From the NCBI GenBank assembly GCA_050693035.1, contig JBOGWB010000073.1, positions 1-10,943 on the forward strand: 10,943 nt of DNA. The letters run 5' to 3'. Shown here piece by piece: positions 6,096 to 10,928 of the stretch (position 1 is its first letter; each line of letters begins with the position of its first letter). The translations under genes and the position numbers were made by a program. The notes below the pieces were generated by a model. It searched no databases. It saw nothing but the letters and a program-made list of their open reading frames with translations, and was not told the origin of the DNA. The stretch is from DASYVD01 sp050693035. GTDB lineage: Bacteria; Actinomycetota; UBA4738; CALAEC01.

Positions 6096-6160
6096 GAGGA
6101 CACCCGCCCGAGGAAGCGACCGCCGGCGGCGGGCGGGGCCTTCTCCACGGAACCCGTCAT
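6092..6160 (-). CDS. 22-aa micro-ORF coupled on both sides
   Basis: ATG at 6160 overlaps the RusA-like gene's stop as ATGA, with GGGGGGT upstream; its TGA overlaps the next ATG as ATGA. The peptide starts MTGSVEKAPPAAGG and ends RFLGRVSS: a flexible, basic sequence without motif. Without it there would be a 61-base gap between the flanking genes. It may be a real micro-protein or just a coupling device that carries ribosomes to the next start. No homologue comes to mind. Confidence 0.45.
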   Translation of the reverse strand: MTGSVEKAPPAAGGRFLGRVSS

Positions 6161-6804
6161 GGGGACCCCCCGCGTGTGCCGGCGGCCGCGTCTTCCGGTC
6201 GGGTGAGGCTAACCTCACAGCGGACCCGATCGTCCTCGGCGTAGCGCTTGGAGGCGACCAGCTCGACCACCAGGGCGTCGTCGGCGAGGACCTGGCCCTC
6301 CACGATCCCGTCCAGGACGGCCCGGACCAGCTTGTCGATGTCGGGCTCCACCGCTGGCCAGTCGTGCTTCGGACGCTTGGGGCGGTGCAGGTAGAACGCC
6401 GTGGAGGCGATCACCGGCCCGTCCCACGGCGCCGGTGGCCGGTGGAGCCAGGCCACGTCACGCACCAGCCGGCGCCAGGCGCGGAGGTTGTCCCCGGAGG
6501 ACTCGAGCAGCTGGACCCCGTCGTCGGTGGCGAACCCGACCTTCGAGCCCTGGGGTCGCGCAGTGCCCTCGACGGTGAAGACGATCACCGACGGCCCGGC
6601 CACGTCCACCACGTGGATCCCGGTCCGGCGGAGCAGGCCCTTCCGGTGCAGGGCCCGAAGCGACGTCCTGGTCTGGAACTCGTTCGCCTCGACGGCCGCG
6701 GAGATGGCCGCGATGGTGGGGGGCTCCCCGGCGCCGGTCAGGTCCCGGATGGCCCGGAGGATCGCGGCCTCCCGGGGCGTGGCCCGGACCACGACGTCAC
6801 CCAC
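6157..6804 (-). CDS. Winged-helix domain fused to RusA-family Holliday junction resolvase
   Basis: Residues 8-65 (REAAILRAIRDL, IAAISAAVEA, QTRTSLRALHRKGLL) form a winged helix-turn-helix. Residues 74-200 match RusA endonucleases, which cut Holliday junctions as dimers: FTVEGTARPQGSK near 76-88, EPDIDKLVRAVLDGI at 153-167 with the paired acidic residues D155/D157 and K158, then VLADDALVVELVASKRY with D175/D176 and K186. Usual RusA is about 120-140 aa, so the N-terminal domain is an addition. GTG at 6804 has CGGAGA upstream and overlaps the previous gene by 8 bases. Likely resolves recombination or replication intermediates during phage replication. Confidence 0.88.
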   Translation of the reverse strand: MGDVVVRATPREAAILRAIRDLTGAGEPPTIAAISAAVEANEFQTRTSLRALHRKGLLRRTGIHVVDVAGPSVIVFTVEGTARPQGSKVGFATDDGVQLLESSGDNLRAWRRLVRDVAWLHRPPAPWDGPVIASTAFYLHRPKRPKHDWPAVEPDIDKLVRAVLDGIVEGQVLADDALVVELVASKRYAEDDRVRCEVSLTRPEDAAAGTRGGSP

Positions 6805-7165
6805 CGGTAGTCTCCGTGGCCTCGGCCCGTCGGCGCGCACGGAGCCGCTTTCGGTACCGCCGGAACATGCGGTGGATCTCCTCGGGGGATGCCGGGGCTC
6901 CCTCGGGCAACGCGGGGCGCGCCAGGCGCTCGGCCTCGAGGCGTCGGCCAGTCGCGCCCCGGGCCTCGTCCAGGAGCTCGGGGAGGGTCGGATAGAACGT
7001 CCGGCCGCCGTGGCGAATCAGCTCGCCGATCGCCTCGTCGACGTCCTCGGCGCGGAACGGGGCCAGCTCCGCCGCGTAGAGGACCACCGAGGAATCGGGG
7101 ACCTTGCTACCCGGGAAGGCCGAGACCAGCCTGGCCACCTGCGCCAGCGCCGCGCTCCGGTCCAT
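6797..7165 (-). CDS. Probable phage replicative helicase loader (122 aa)
   Basis: Helical N-terminus (ALAQVARLVSAFPGSKVPDS, VVLYAAELAPFRAEDVDEAI) followed by TFYPTLPELLDEARGA and a basic tail (RRYRKRLRARRR). The order, two helices with an alternating YAAEL..(D/E)V..AI pattern then (F/Y)(F/Y)PTLPEL, is that of phage helicase loader/inhibitor proteins (G39P / loader and inhibitor of G40P type). Placement directly after an O-like initiator fits. ATG at 7165 has a strong GGGAGGTGG site located inside the end of the initiator gene, with a 59-base overlap. Confidence 0.7.
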   Translation of the reverse strand: MDRSAALAQVARLVSAFPGSKVPDSSVVLYAAELAPFRAEDVDEAIGELIRHGGRTFYPTLPELLDEARGATGRRLEAERLARPALPEGAPASPEEIHRMFRRYRKRLRARRRAEATETTGG

Positions 7166-7904
7166 GTTCCACCTCCCTCAGTCGCTCGGCGTGCTGGAGG
7201 ATCCGCAGCCCCTGGTCCTCCGCGGCTCGTCTCGCGGGGAGGGGCTCGTCGTCCCAGCTGTCACGGTTCAGCCAGGTGGTCGGGTGAGCGGTGAATTCCT
7301 GCTCCCGATTCGGGTCGTCCCCGTAGCGCTCGGCTCCGGCGACGATCTCTTCGGCAGGCGCACGCCTGAGTGCCCTCTCAAACGCAGCGCGAGCTGCGCG
7401 CTTGCCGACCTTCCGGGGGTAGGCGGTCCAGAAGCGATCGAAGTCGACGGTGATCGACGCTCTGATCTCACGGGTAGGCTCACGGGTGATCTCACGGGTA
7501 GGCGGAAACCCTTTTCCGGTCGAGACGACGCGGATTTTCCGGTCGGGTGTGCGTACACCTTCCGGTCCGGAAACATCTTCCGGTGGGGACCCGGAAATAT
7601 CTTCCGTGGCCCGACCGGCAACACTTTCCGGTGGAGGGAGCTGGGCGACCGAGATCTCGTACTGGTCGGTGCCGTACTTCGGATGGCGGTCCTCGAGGCG
7701 GGCGATGTACCCGAGCTCGCGGAGGCGAGTGAGATGTGTCCTGGCCGTCCGTTCGGTGGCGCCGATCTTGCGGCCGAGCCGGCCCTGGCCGATGAAGACG
7801 CCGCAGCCGTCGTCGTCAGCCTCGTCACACAGCGCCAAGAGGGTGAGCTTCAGGGGCGCCGGGAGGGCCGCGTAGAAGGCCCGGCCGAGGAGAAGAACGC
7901 TCAG
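7107..7904 (-). CDS. Lambda-O-like replication initiator (265 aa), apparent CTG start
   Basis: N-terminal winged helix, residues 10-72: FYAALPAPLKLTLLALCDEA, FIGQGRLGRKIGATERTART, then LRELGYIARLED. A low-complexity linker spans 88-150, and the C-terminal domain has FDRFWTAYPRKVGKRAARAA (155-174), YGDDPNRE and FTAHPTTWLNRDSWDDE (204-220), the hallmark of phage O/DnaD-like initiators. The protein would bind the origin and recruit helicase. The only in-frame start codon with a ribosome site (AAGGGGGTG) is CTG at 7904, overlapping the previous stop as CTGA; an in-frame TAA lies upstream and the next option, TTG 7838, would cut into the fold. Ends with TAG, unlike its neighbours. The linker codes on repeats that may be the origin. 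Confidence 0.85.
   Translation of the reverse strand: MSVLLLGRAFYAALPAPLKLTLLALCDEADDDGCGVFIGQGRLGRKIGATERTARTHLTRLRELGYIARLEDRHPKYGTDQYEISVAQLPPPESVAGRATEDISGSPPEDVSGPEGVRTPDRKIRVVSTGKGFPPTREITREPTREIRASITVDFDRFWTAYPRKVGKRAARAAFERALRRAPAEEIVAGAERYGDDPNREQEFTAHPTTWLNRDSWDDEPLPARRAAEDQGLRILQHAERLREVEHGPERGAGAGGQAGLGLPG
7467..7499. repeat. Three 12-bp direct repeats within the initiator gene
   Basis: CTCACGGGT occurs at 7467-7475, 7479-7487 and 7491-7499, exactly 12 bases apart. They encode TREI/TREP/TREI on the minus strand, so protein-level repetition is also possible. They adjoin the longer-spaced TTCCGGT repeats and could be part of the same initiator-binding array. Confidence 0.8.
7514..7632. 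repeat. Iteron-like TTCCGGT array, candidate replication origin
   Basis: TTCCGGT starts at 7514, 7537, 7560, 7578 and 7626, with an imperfect copy (TTCCGT) at 7602; spacings are 23, 23, 18, 24 and 24 bases, about two helical turns. Opposite-orientation CCGGAAA lies at 7567 and 7591, making a 13-base dyad (TTCCGG-T-CCGGAA) at 7560-7572. The copies fall in all three reading frames of the initiator gene, so the repetition is kept in DNA rather than in protein. Lambda and related phages also carry iterons inside the O gene. Origin function is inferred. Confidence 0.7.
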
Positions 7905-7987
7905 GCCGTCACCCCCTTGCTGCTGTTACACACTCGGCAGAGCGTCTCGTCCACCATCTGGCGGCGCCAGAGCGCGTCCGCGCTCAC
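7901..7987 (-). CDS. 28-aa micro-protein with CxxC
   Basis: GTG at 7987 overlaps the previous stop as GTGA with CGGAGGGTG upstream; its TGA overlaps the initiator's CTG. The peptide holds VSADALWRRQMVDETLCRVC followed by NSSKGVTA. The LCRVCN..KG end resembles half of a zinc knuckle or the beginning of an HNH-type domain, but is far too short for a nuclease. The frame is open further upstream, but that part has the Arg/Pro/Gly composition of a shadow. May be a fragment or a real micro-protein. Confidence 0.5.
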   Translation of the reverse strand: MSADALWRRQMVDETLCRVCNSSKGVTA

Positions 7988-8382
7988 GACACCCTCCGGT
8001 CGGCCCGGTCGTGGAGCAGGGCTGCGAGCTGCTGGACGGTGATGTCGGTGACGTCTTGAATCTGTGGCCCGAACAGCCGGCGGGCTCGCCACAGGATCGA
8101 CCGGGGCCGGAGCCCCAGCCGGCGGGCTCGCGCCCACTGCTCCGGGGTGGCCCGCTGCTGCCCGACCGGTCCGTCGAACAGCTCGGGGTGCATGAACGCC
8201 GCGGCGGCCTGCTGGAGCTCCGGACCGAGAACACCGGTGAGGAGGTCCCGCTCGAGGAGCTCCCTGGCCGCAATGCCCTTCCCGTGGTACCGGTTGCCAC
8301 ACACGCACGAGCACCTGGGGCCCGTGGCGTTGTGACAGGTCTCGTTGCAGACGCGGTTGCCGGCGGCCATGATCGTGGTCAC
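7984..8382 (-). CDS. Cys-rich phage protein (132 aa)
   Basis: The first 35 residues hold CNETCHNATGPRCSCVCGN and HGKG, a Cys-rich knuckle of a kind I recall at the N-terminus of unannotated phage and bacterial proteins (C...C..A....C.C.C...HG). The rest is helical: ARELLERDLLTGVLGPELQQ, a HPELFDG segment, EQWARARRLGLRPRSILWRA and ITVQQLAALLHDRADRR. GTG at 8382 overlaps the preceding micro-ORF's stop as GTGA; ATG at 8370 is an alternative. The best ribosome site nearby (AAGGAGG) points to ATG 8398 in a different frame, so the start is uncertain. Confidence 0.7.
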   Translation of the reverse strand: MTTIMAAGNRVCNETCHNATGPRCSCVCGNRYHGKGIAARELLERDLLTGVLGPELQQAAAAFMHPELFDGPVGQQRATPEQWARARRLGLRPRSILWRARRLFGPQIQDVTDITVQQLAALLHDRADRRVS

Positions 8383-8438
8383 GGCGGTCGCTCGACATGG
8401 GCTCGGGCCTCCTTCTGGCGCTGGGTCAGGCCCGCCAC
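8379..8438 (-). CDS. 19-aa micro-ORF between coupled genes
   Basis: GTG at 8438, six bases after AAGGGG, opens a frame reading VAGLTQRQKEARAHVERPP and stops with a TGA overlapping the next GTG as GTGA. It overlaps the preceding gene's end by 13 bases and fills what would otherwise be a 43-base gap. The GLTQRQKEA start looks like the opening of an HTH domain (LT.RQ.EA), so it may be a truncated remnant. Evidence is only the codon junctions and the ribosome site. Confidence 0.4.
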   Translation of the reverse strand: MAGLTQRQKEARAHVERPP

Positions 8439-8599
8439 GGTGGCCCCTTGAGGTGGAGCAGGAACCGCTCACCCCGGGGCCGCCGAGGGTGGCAGTCGCA
8501 GCGTCGAACGCCCTTGTAGGGCTTGACGTCGTTCAGGTAGATCAGCCGGCCGATGAACACGACGACGGCGAGCAGGGCCAGGTCGAGGAGGACGTTCAT
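8426..8599 (-). CDS. Small single-span membrane protein (57 aa)
   Basis: ATG at 8599 overlaps the previous stop as ATGA. Residues 3-22 (VLLDLALLAVVVFIGRLIYL) form a transmembrane helix, followed by a basic segment with CDC at 34-36 and a Pro/Arg-rich tail. The positive tail predicts an N-out, C-in orientation. No recognised family. A role in membrane-level early phage functions is possible but not shown. Confidence 0.65.
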   Translation of the reverse strand: MNVLLDLALLAVVVFIGRLIYLNDVKPYKGVRRCDCHPRRPRGERFLLHLKGPPWRA

Positions 8600-8958
8600 C
8601 CGATCCACGTCTCCGAATACCTGGCGAGCTCCTGGGCTCGGGCGCGCTCGACCAGGTCCTCGAGCTCGTCCTGGTGGGCCCGCTCCCGACCTCGGGCGGA
8701 GGCCACGCGGATCCGGAGCTCGGGGACCCCAGCCTCCCGCCCCACTCGGAGCGCTCGGATCAGCGCTCCGACCCCAGCGTGGTGGCGCGGGGACCGGACC
8801 CGGTGCACGGCCTCGGTAACGTCGCGGAGCAGCCGTTCCTCGAGGTCGGCCCGGCCCGGGGCGAGCCCACCGGAGGAGGAAGTCGCCCGCACGCTGGACT
8901 CAACCCCGACGGCGGACTCTCCCGGACCGGACATGAAGGCGGGAGCACCGGAGGTCAC
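8596..8958 (-). CDS. Helical protein of unknown function (120 aa)
   Basis: GTG at 8958 overlaps the upstream stop as GTGA. A disordered Ser/Gly-rich start of about 35 residues leads into ADLEERLLRDVTEAVHRVRS, HHAGVGALIRALRVGREAGV and ELEDLVERARAQELARYSE: helix-rich, with an Arg-rich middle. The plan (long helices, basic centre) is similar to small terminase-like or DNA-binding phage proteins, but I cannot assign it. ATG at residue 9 is another possible start. Confidence 0.6.
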   Translation of the reverse strand: MTSGAPAFMSGPGESAVGVESSVRATSSSGGLAPGRADLEERLLRDVTEAVHRVRSPRHHAGVGALIRALRVGREAGVPELRIRVASARGRERAHQDELEDLVERARAQELARYSETWIG

Positions 8959-9584
8959 GGCTCCAGCACCCCCGCCCGGATCTCGAACAAAGGTTCCAGC
9001 TGGGCCTCGAAGAGGGATCGCTCCTCGTCCATGGCCCGCTTCGTCTTGTCGTCGTGGTCGCCTTCCCATCCCAGCTGGCCGAGGTGGCGCTCGAGTGCGT
9101 AGAGGTCGTCGCCGGCCCTGGCCGTGGCCACCAGCTCCACGTTCTCGGCGCCCCCGAGATCGGGGATGGCCGGGCCCGGTGTGTCGAGGGTCGTCTCCGC
9201 AGGGAAGGCACGGCGGAGGGCCTGGCGCTCGGCGGCCTTGGCTCGGGGGACGGCGGGCTGGTGGGCGGCCGCGATCCAGCCCTCGACCTCGGCACTCCGG
9301 AACCGGAGCACGCCGGCGATCCGGAGGCAGGGGATCTGCCTGGTCCTGGCCCACTCGTACACGGCCGAGGGCGAGACGTTGCACAGACCGGCGACGTCTC
9401 GGACGGTGAGGAGCGGATCCTCGACCGGGGTGGCCATCCCTCTGACACGCCTCCCTCGACCGGCCCTGCTGGGGGCCAGCGGTGTGTACCGGAAGGTGAT
9501 CCGGACGATCCCCCGGTCCACCAGGCTGCGATCCTTCTCCAGCTCCCGGACGAACTCCTCGACGTAGGAGAACCGCACCTTCAT
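8955..9584 (-). CDS. Small phage protein split by an inserted excisionase-type HTH domain (209 aa)
   Basis: Residues 1-39 (MKVRFSYVEEF, VRELEKD, DRGIVRITFRY) and 148-209 (NVELVATARAGDDLYALERH, then EIRAGVLEP) together match, from memory, a single phage protein of about 120-130 aa whose halves normally run straight on (VRFSY.EEF..EL ... RGIVR.TFRY ... VVAT...G ... RLE ... RAGV.E). Between them sit residues 50-145 with an HTH_17/MerR-type domain: LLTVRDVAGLCNVSPSAVYE, ARTRQIPCLRIAGVLRFR and EVEGWIA. ATG at 9584 overlaps the previous stop as ATGA. A second ATG at residue 50 could start the HTH alone. The HTH would bind DNA in the manner of excisionases; the outer domain is of unknown role. Confidence 0.8.
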   Translation of the reverse strand: MKVRFSYVEEFVRELEKDRSLVDRGIVRITFRYTPLAPSRAGRGRRVRGMATPVEDPLLTVRDVAGLCNVSPSAVYEWARTRQIPCLRIAGVLRFRSAEVEGWIAAAHQPAVPRAKAAERQALRRAFPAETTLDTPGPAIPDLGGAENVELVATARAGDDLYALERHLGQLGWEGDHDDKTKRAMDEERSLFEAQLEPLFEIRAGVLEP

Positions 9585-9826
9585 GGCTGGGTCTCTCGCT
9601 CCCGTCGGGCGCGGTTCAGCCGGGCGACGGCAACCGTGCAGAAGCGGTCACCATCGAGGAAGGCGGTGATCGGCGACGGCCACCAGGCCTTGGCCCTGAA
9701 CAGCTCTTGACCGGTGCGCTCGGACACGACCCGCCAGCCCCACCGGTTCTCAGGGCGGAACAGCTGGCCCGAGCCGCCGGCGGTCGGCTCGAACGTTCCC
9801 ACCGCGAAGAGGTGGAGCTCGATCAC
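9581..9826 (-). CDS. Small beta-rich protein (81 aa)
   Basis: GTG at 9826 overlaps the previous stop as GTGA. Core: ELHLFAVGTFEPTAGG, FRPENRWGWRVVSERTGQEL, AKAWWPSPITAFLDGDRF, then a basic tail (ARLNRARRERE). Alternating hydrophobic residues and Trp pairs suggest a small beta-sheet fold such as a double-stranded nucleic-acid-binding or regulatory domain; this is a guess. Unrecognised. Sits directly before the domain-inserted protein in the operon. Confidence 0.6.
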   Translation of the reverse strand: MIELHLFAVGTFEPTAGGSGQLFRPENRWGWRVVSERTGQELFRAKAWWPSPITAFLDGDRFCTVAVARLNRARRERETQP

Positions 9827-10029
9827 CGGAGGTCCTCGCGGAGGTAGGCGCGGAGCTGCTCGATGGCCACCCGGGCTCGCCTGGTCCCGATGCCGGGGCT
9901 TCGCTTGTCGTCCAGGCGGAAGCCCTCGACCACGGCGACGATCGTCTCGGCCACCGGGAGCGGGAGCCCGCGGCGGATCTCGCGGATCAGCATGTCGTCC
10001 CACTCGGGGAACATTTCCACCCGGGGCAT
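9823..10029 (-). CDS. Small helical protein (68 aa)
   Basis: ATG at 10029 overlaps the stop of the preceding membrane peptide by one base (TGATG), with GGAG upstream. Sequence: MPRVEMFPEWDDMLIREIRR, GLPLPVAETIVAVVEGFRLD, then a basic DDKRSPGIGTRRARVAIEQL ending in YLREDLR. Helix with basic loop and helix; may be nucleic-acid-binding. Unrecognised. Confidence 0.65.
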   Translation of the reverse strand: MPRVEMFPEWDDMLIREIRRGLPLPVAETIVAVVEGFRLDDKRSPGIGTRRARVAIEQLRAYLREDLR

Positions 10030-10118
10030 CAGCGGAGGCTCCCGATCAGGGCGCCGAGGAGGACGAAGCCGACGCCGACCGCGGTGATGATCACCCCAAG
10101 TTCGGCGGCGTCAATCAT
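10029..10118 (-). CDS. 29-aa single-span membrane peptide
   Basis: ATG at 10118 overlaps the previous stop as ATGA and follows GAGGGAACG. The product MIDAAELGVIITAVGVGFVL runs on with LGALIGSLR: an acidic start, then a transmembrane helix of about 20 residues, and a basic end. Size and layout fit short membrane peptides of phages, such as regulators of host membrane proteins. The longer upstream frame (to 10232) is a shadow. Confidence 0.55.
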   Translation of the reverse strand: MIDAAELGVIITAVGVGFVLLGALIGSLR

Positions 10119-10216
10119 CGTTCCCTCGGCATGAACAGGGCGATCAGCGCGCAGAGAGCGGCGATCGCCACGGGGAAGAGGAGGGCGCTCCAGAGGCCAC
10201 CGTGCACCTCGATCAC
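10115..10216 (-). CDS. 33-aa single-span membrane peptide
   Basis: GTG at 10216 with GGGGAGGAGC upstream, overlapping the previous stop as GTGA, and itself ending in ATGA with the next gene. It reads VIEVHGGLWS, then a hydrophobic helix (ALLFPVAIAALCALIALF) and MPRER. Too short for usual gene finders. It is immediately followed by a second membrane peptide of similar size, so the two may work as a pair. Confidence 0.55.
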   Translation of the reverse strand: MIEVHGGLWSALLFPVAIAALCALIALFMPRER

Positions 10217-10317
10217 CGGCTCCTCCCCACATCCTCCGGCCCCGAGGGGATGGCCTCGACAGCGATCGAGGTGTAGATCCCGGGGCCGGAAGCCGAAGAG
10301 TGTCGCTGTCTGCTCAT
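10213..10317 (-). CDS. First gene of the early operon, 34 aa, short leader
   Basis: ATG at 10317 opens 34 codons, starting MSRQRHSSASGPGIYTSIAV and ending EDVGRSR; its TGA overlaps the next GTG as GTGA. A promoter candidate puts the transcript start about four bases upstream of the ATG, so the message may be nearly leaderless, in keeping with the lack of a good ribosome site. The peptide is Ser/Arg-rich and without motif. A leader or regulatory ORF is possible. Confidence 0.45.
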   Translation of the reverse strand: MSRQRHSSASGPGIYTSIAVEAIPSGPEDVGRSR

Positions 10318-10327
10318 CCCGGTGGGC

Positions 10328-10356
10328 TTTCTATCAGACGTGAGGGTCTCAATCAA
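10328..10356 (-). promoter_or_regulatory. Candidate early promoter of the minus-strand operon
   Basis: On the minus strand, TTGATT (10356-10351), a 17-base spacer and TAGAAA (10333-10328) match the -35 and -10 consensus at four of six positions each. The predicted start lies near 10321, about four bases before the first ATG at 10317. Confidence 0.45.
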
Positions 10357-10433
10357 GCACGATCGGCAGGAGGGACCCCGGGTTTGAGCTGTTTGTGCAG
10401 ATCAGATGTGACTTTTTGGAGACGAGATCTTGT

Positions 10434-10525
10434 AGTTACCCACCCCGGATTCGGGGACAAAGCGGACAGGGATCGAGGGCCCCTGTAACTCCGGTTGCAC
10501 CGGTGAGGGGGCTTCTCATCGGTGC
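10434..10525. promoter_or_regulatory. Operator-like dyads in the divergent control region
   Basis: Inverted repeats here include CCCCG-GATT-CGGGG (10443-10456), ACAGGG with CCCTGT nine bases apart (10466-10486), the palindrome CACCGGTG (10498-10505) and GCACCG (10497-10502) with CGGTGC (10520-10525). AGTTAC (10434-10439) and GTAACT (10485-10490) also mirror each other. The last dyads flank the rightward promoter's -35, where a repressor would act. Which are true operators cannot be decided here. The rest of 10357-10433 is less GC-rich and shows no clear motif. Confidence 0.4.
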
Positions 10526-10541
10526 GGGATTCCGTCATAAT
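10513..10541 (+). promoter_or_regulatory. Candidate promoter of the HTH regulator
   Basis: TTCTCA (10513-10518), a 17-base spacer and CATAAT (10536-10541) match the -35 box at four and the -10 box at five of six positions. The predicted start near 10548 lies just before ATG 10552, giving an almost leaderless message and making the earlier in-frame GTG 10522 and ATG 10540 unlikely starts. Confidence 0.5.
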
Positions 10542-10551
10542 GGCGGGCGGG

Positions 10552-10881
10552 ATGGCTGCCATAGCGAACGGACGCACCGGTCAGGCCTTCTGGGCCCGGA
10601 TCCTGGAGCTCGACTACATTCGCCACGGCCGCCGCCGGAGCGTGGCCGCGATGTCGAGGGAGTGGGGCGTGGCCGAGCCGACGCTCGGTCGGTGGATCGC
10701 CCAGGGGTTCGTCCCCGCCGTCGACGTGGCGGTCCGGATCGCCCGGGCGGTGGGGATGGCCGAGGAGATGCTGTTCGAGCTCTTCGCCGCGCCTGTATCC
10801 TCGACGCGTGGCAACACCGCTACGGCGAGGGAACTCAGTTCGTCCAACGCACGCCCCGAGGCCCGACGTGTCGCCGCGTAG
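10552..10881 (+). CDS. Cro/CI-like HTH regulator (109 aa)
   Basis: The only gene on the plus strand. A helix-turn-helix spans about residues 29-52 (RSVAAMSREWGVAEPTLGRW), continuing into helices DVAVRIARAVGMAEEMLFEL as in XRE/Cro-type domains; the last 30 residues are disordered. Size (109 aa) fits a small phage repressor or Cro without a dimerisation/peptidase domain. The start at ATG 10552 is chosen because the promoter candidate would begin transcription at about 10548; GTG 10522 would add ten residues. Divergence from the long early operon, with dyads between, points to a lysogeny switch. Ends in TAG. Confidence 0.8.
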   Translation: MAAIANGRTGQAFWARILELDYIRHGRRRSVAAMSREWGVAEPTLGRWIAQGFVPAVDVAVRIARAVGMAEEMLFELFAAPVSSTRGNTATARELSSSNARPEARRVAA

Positions 10882-10898
10882 GTCGGATGGCGGACGAG

Positions 10899-10928
10899 GA
10901 GGACCGGCGTGTCCCGTCACCGGCCCTC
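10899..10928 (+). terminator. Imperfect hairpin after the regulator gene
   Basis: GAGGACCGG (10899-10907) pairs with CCGGCCCTC (10920-10928) with one mismatch around a 12-base loop; an outer TCGGA/TCCGA pair (10883-10887, 10931-10935) could extend it. No T-run follows, so a terminator is only possible. Confidence 0.25.

Noticed and set aside
5172..6206. 344-aa plus-strand ORF
   Set aside because: Composition is Arg/Pro/Gly/Ser-rich, typical of an out-of-frame reading in GC-rich DNA; it lies opposite several coupled minus-strand genes.
7901..8398. 165-aa minus-strand ORF with a good ribosome site at ATG 8398
   Set aside because: All but its last 28 codons read as low-complexity shadow of the Cys-rich protein in another frame; only the end is kept as a micro-gene.
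8345..9409. 354-aa plus-strand ORF
   Set aside because: No motif, Arg/Pro-rich, antisense to the HTH-inserted protein and its neighbours.
10353..10577. 74-aa minus-strand ORF across the control region
   Set aside because: It crosses both the regulator start and the operator dyads, has no ribosome site that I can see, and would not be coupled to the operon.
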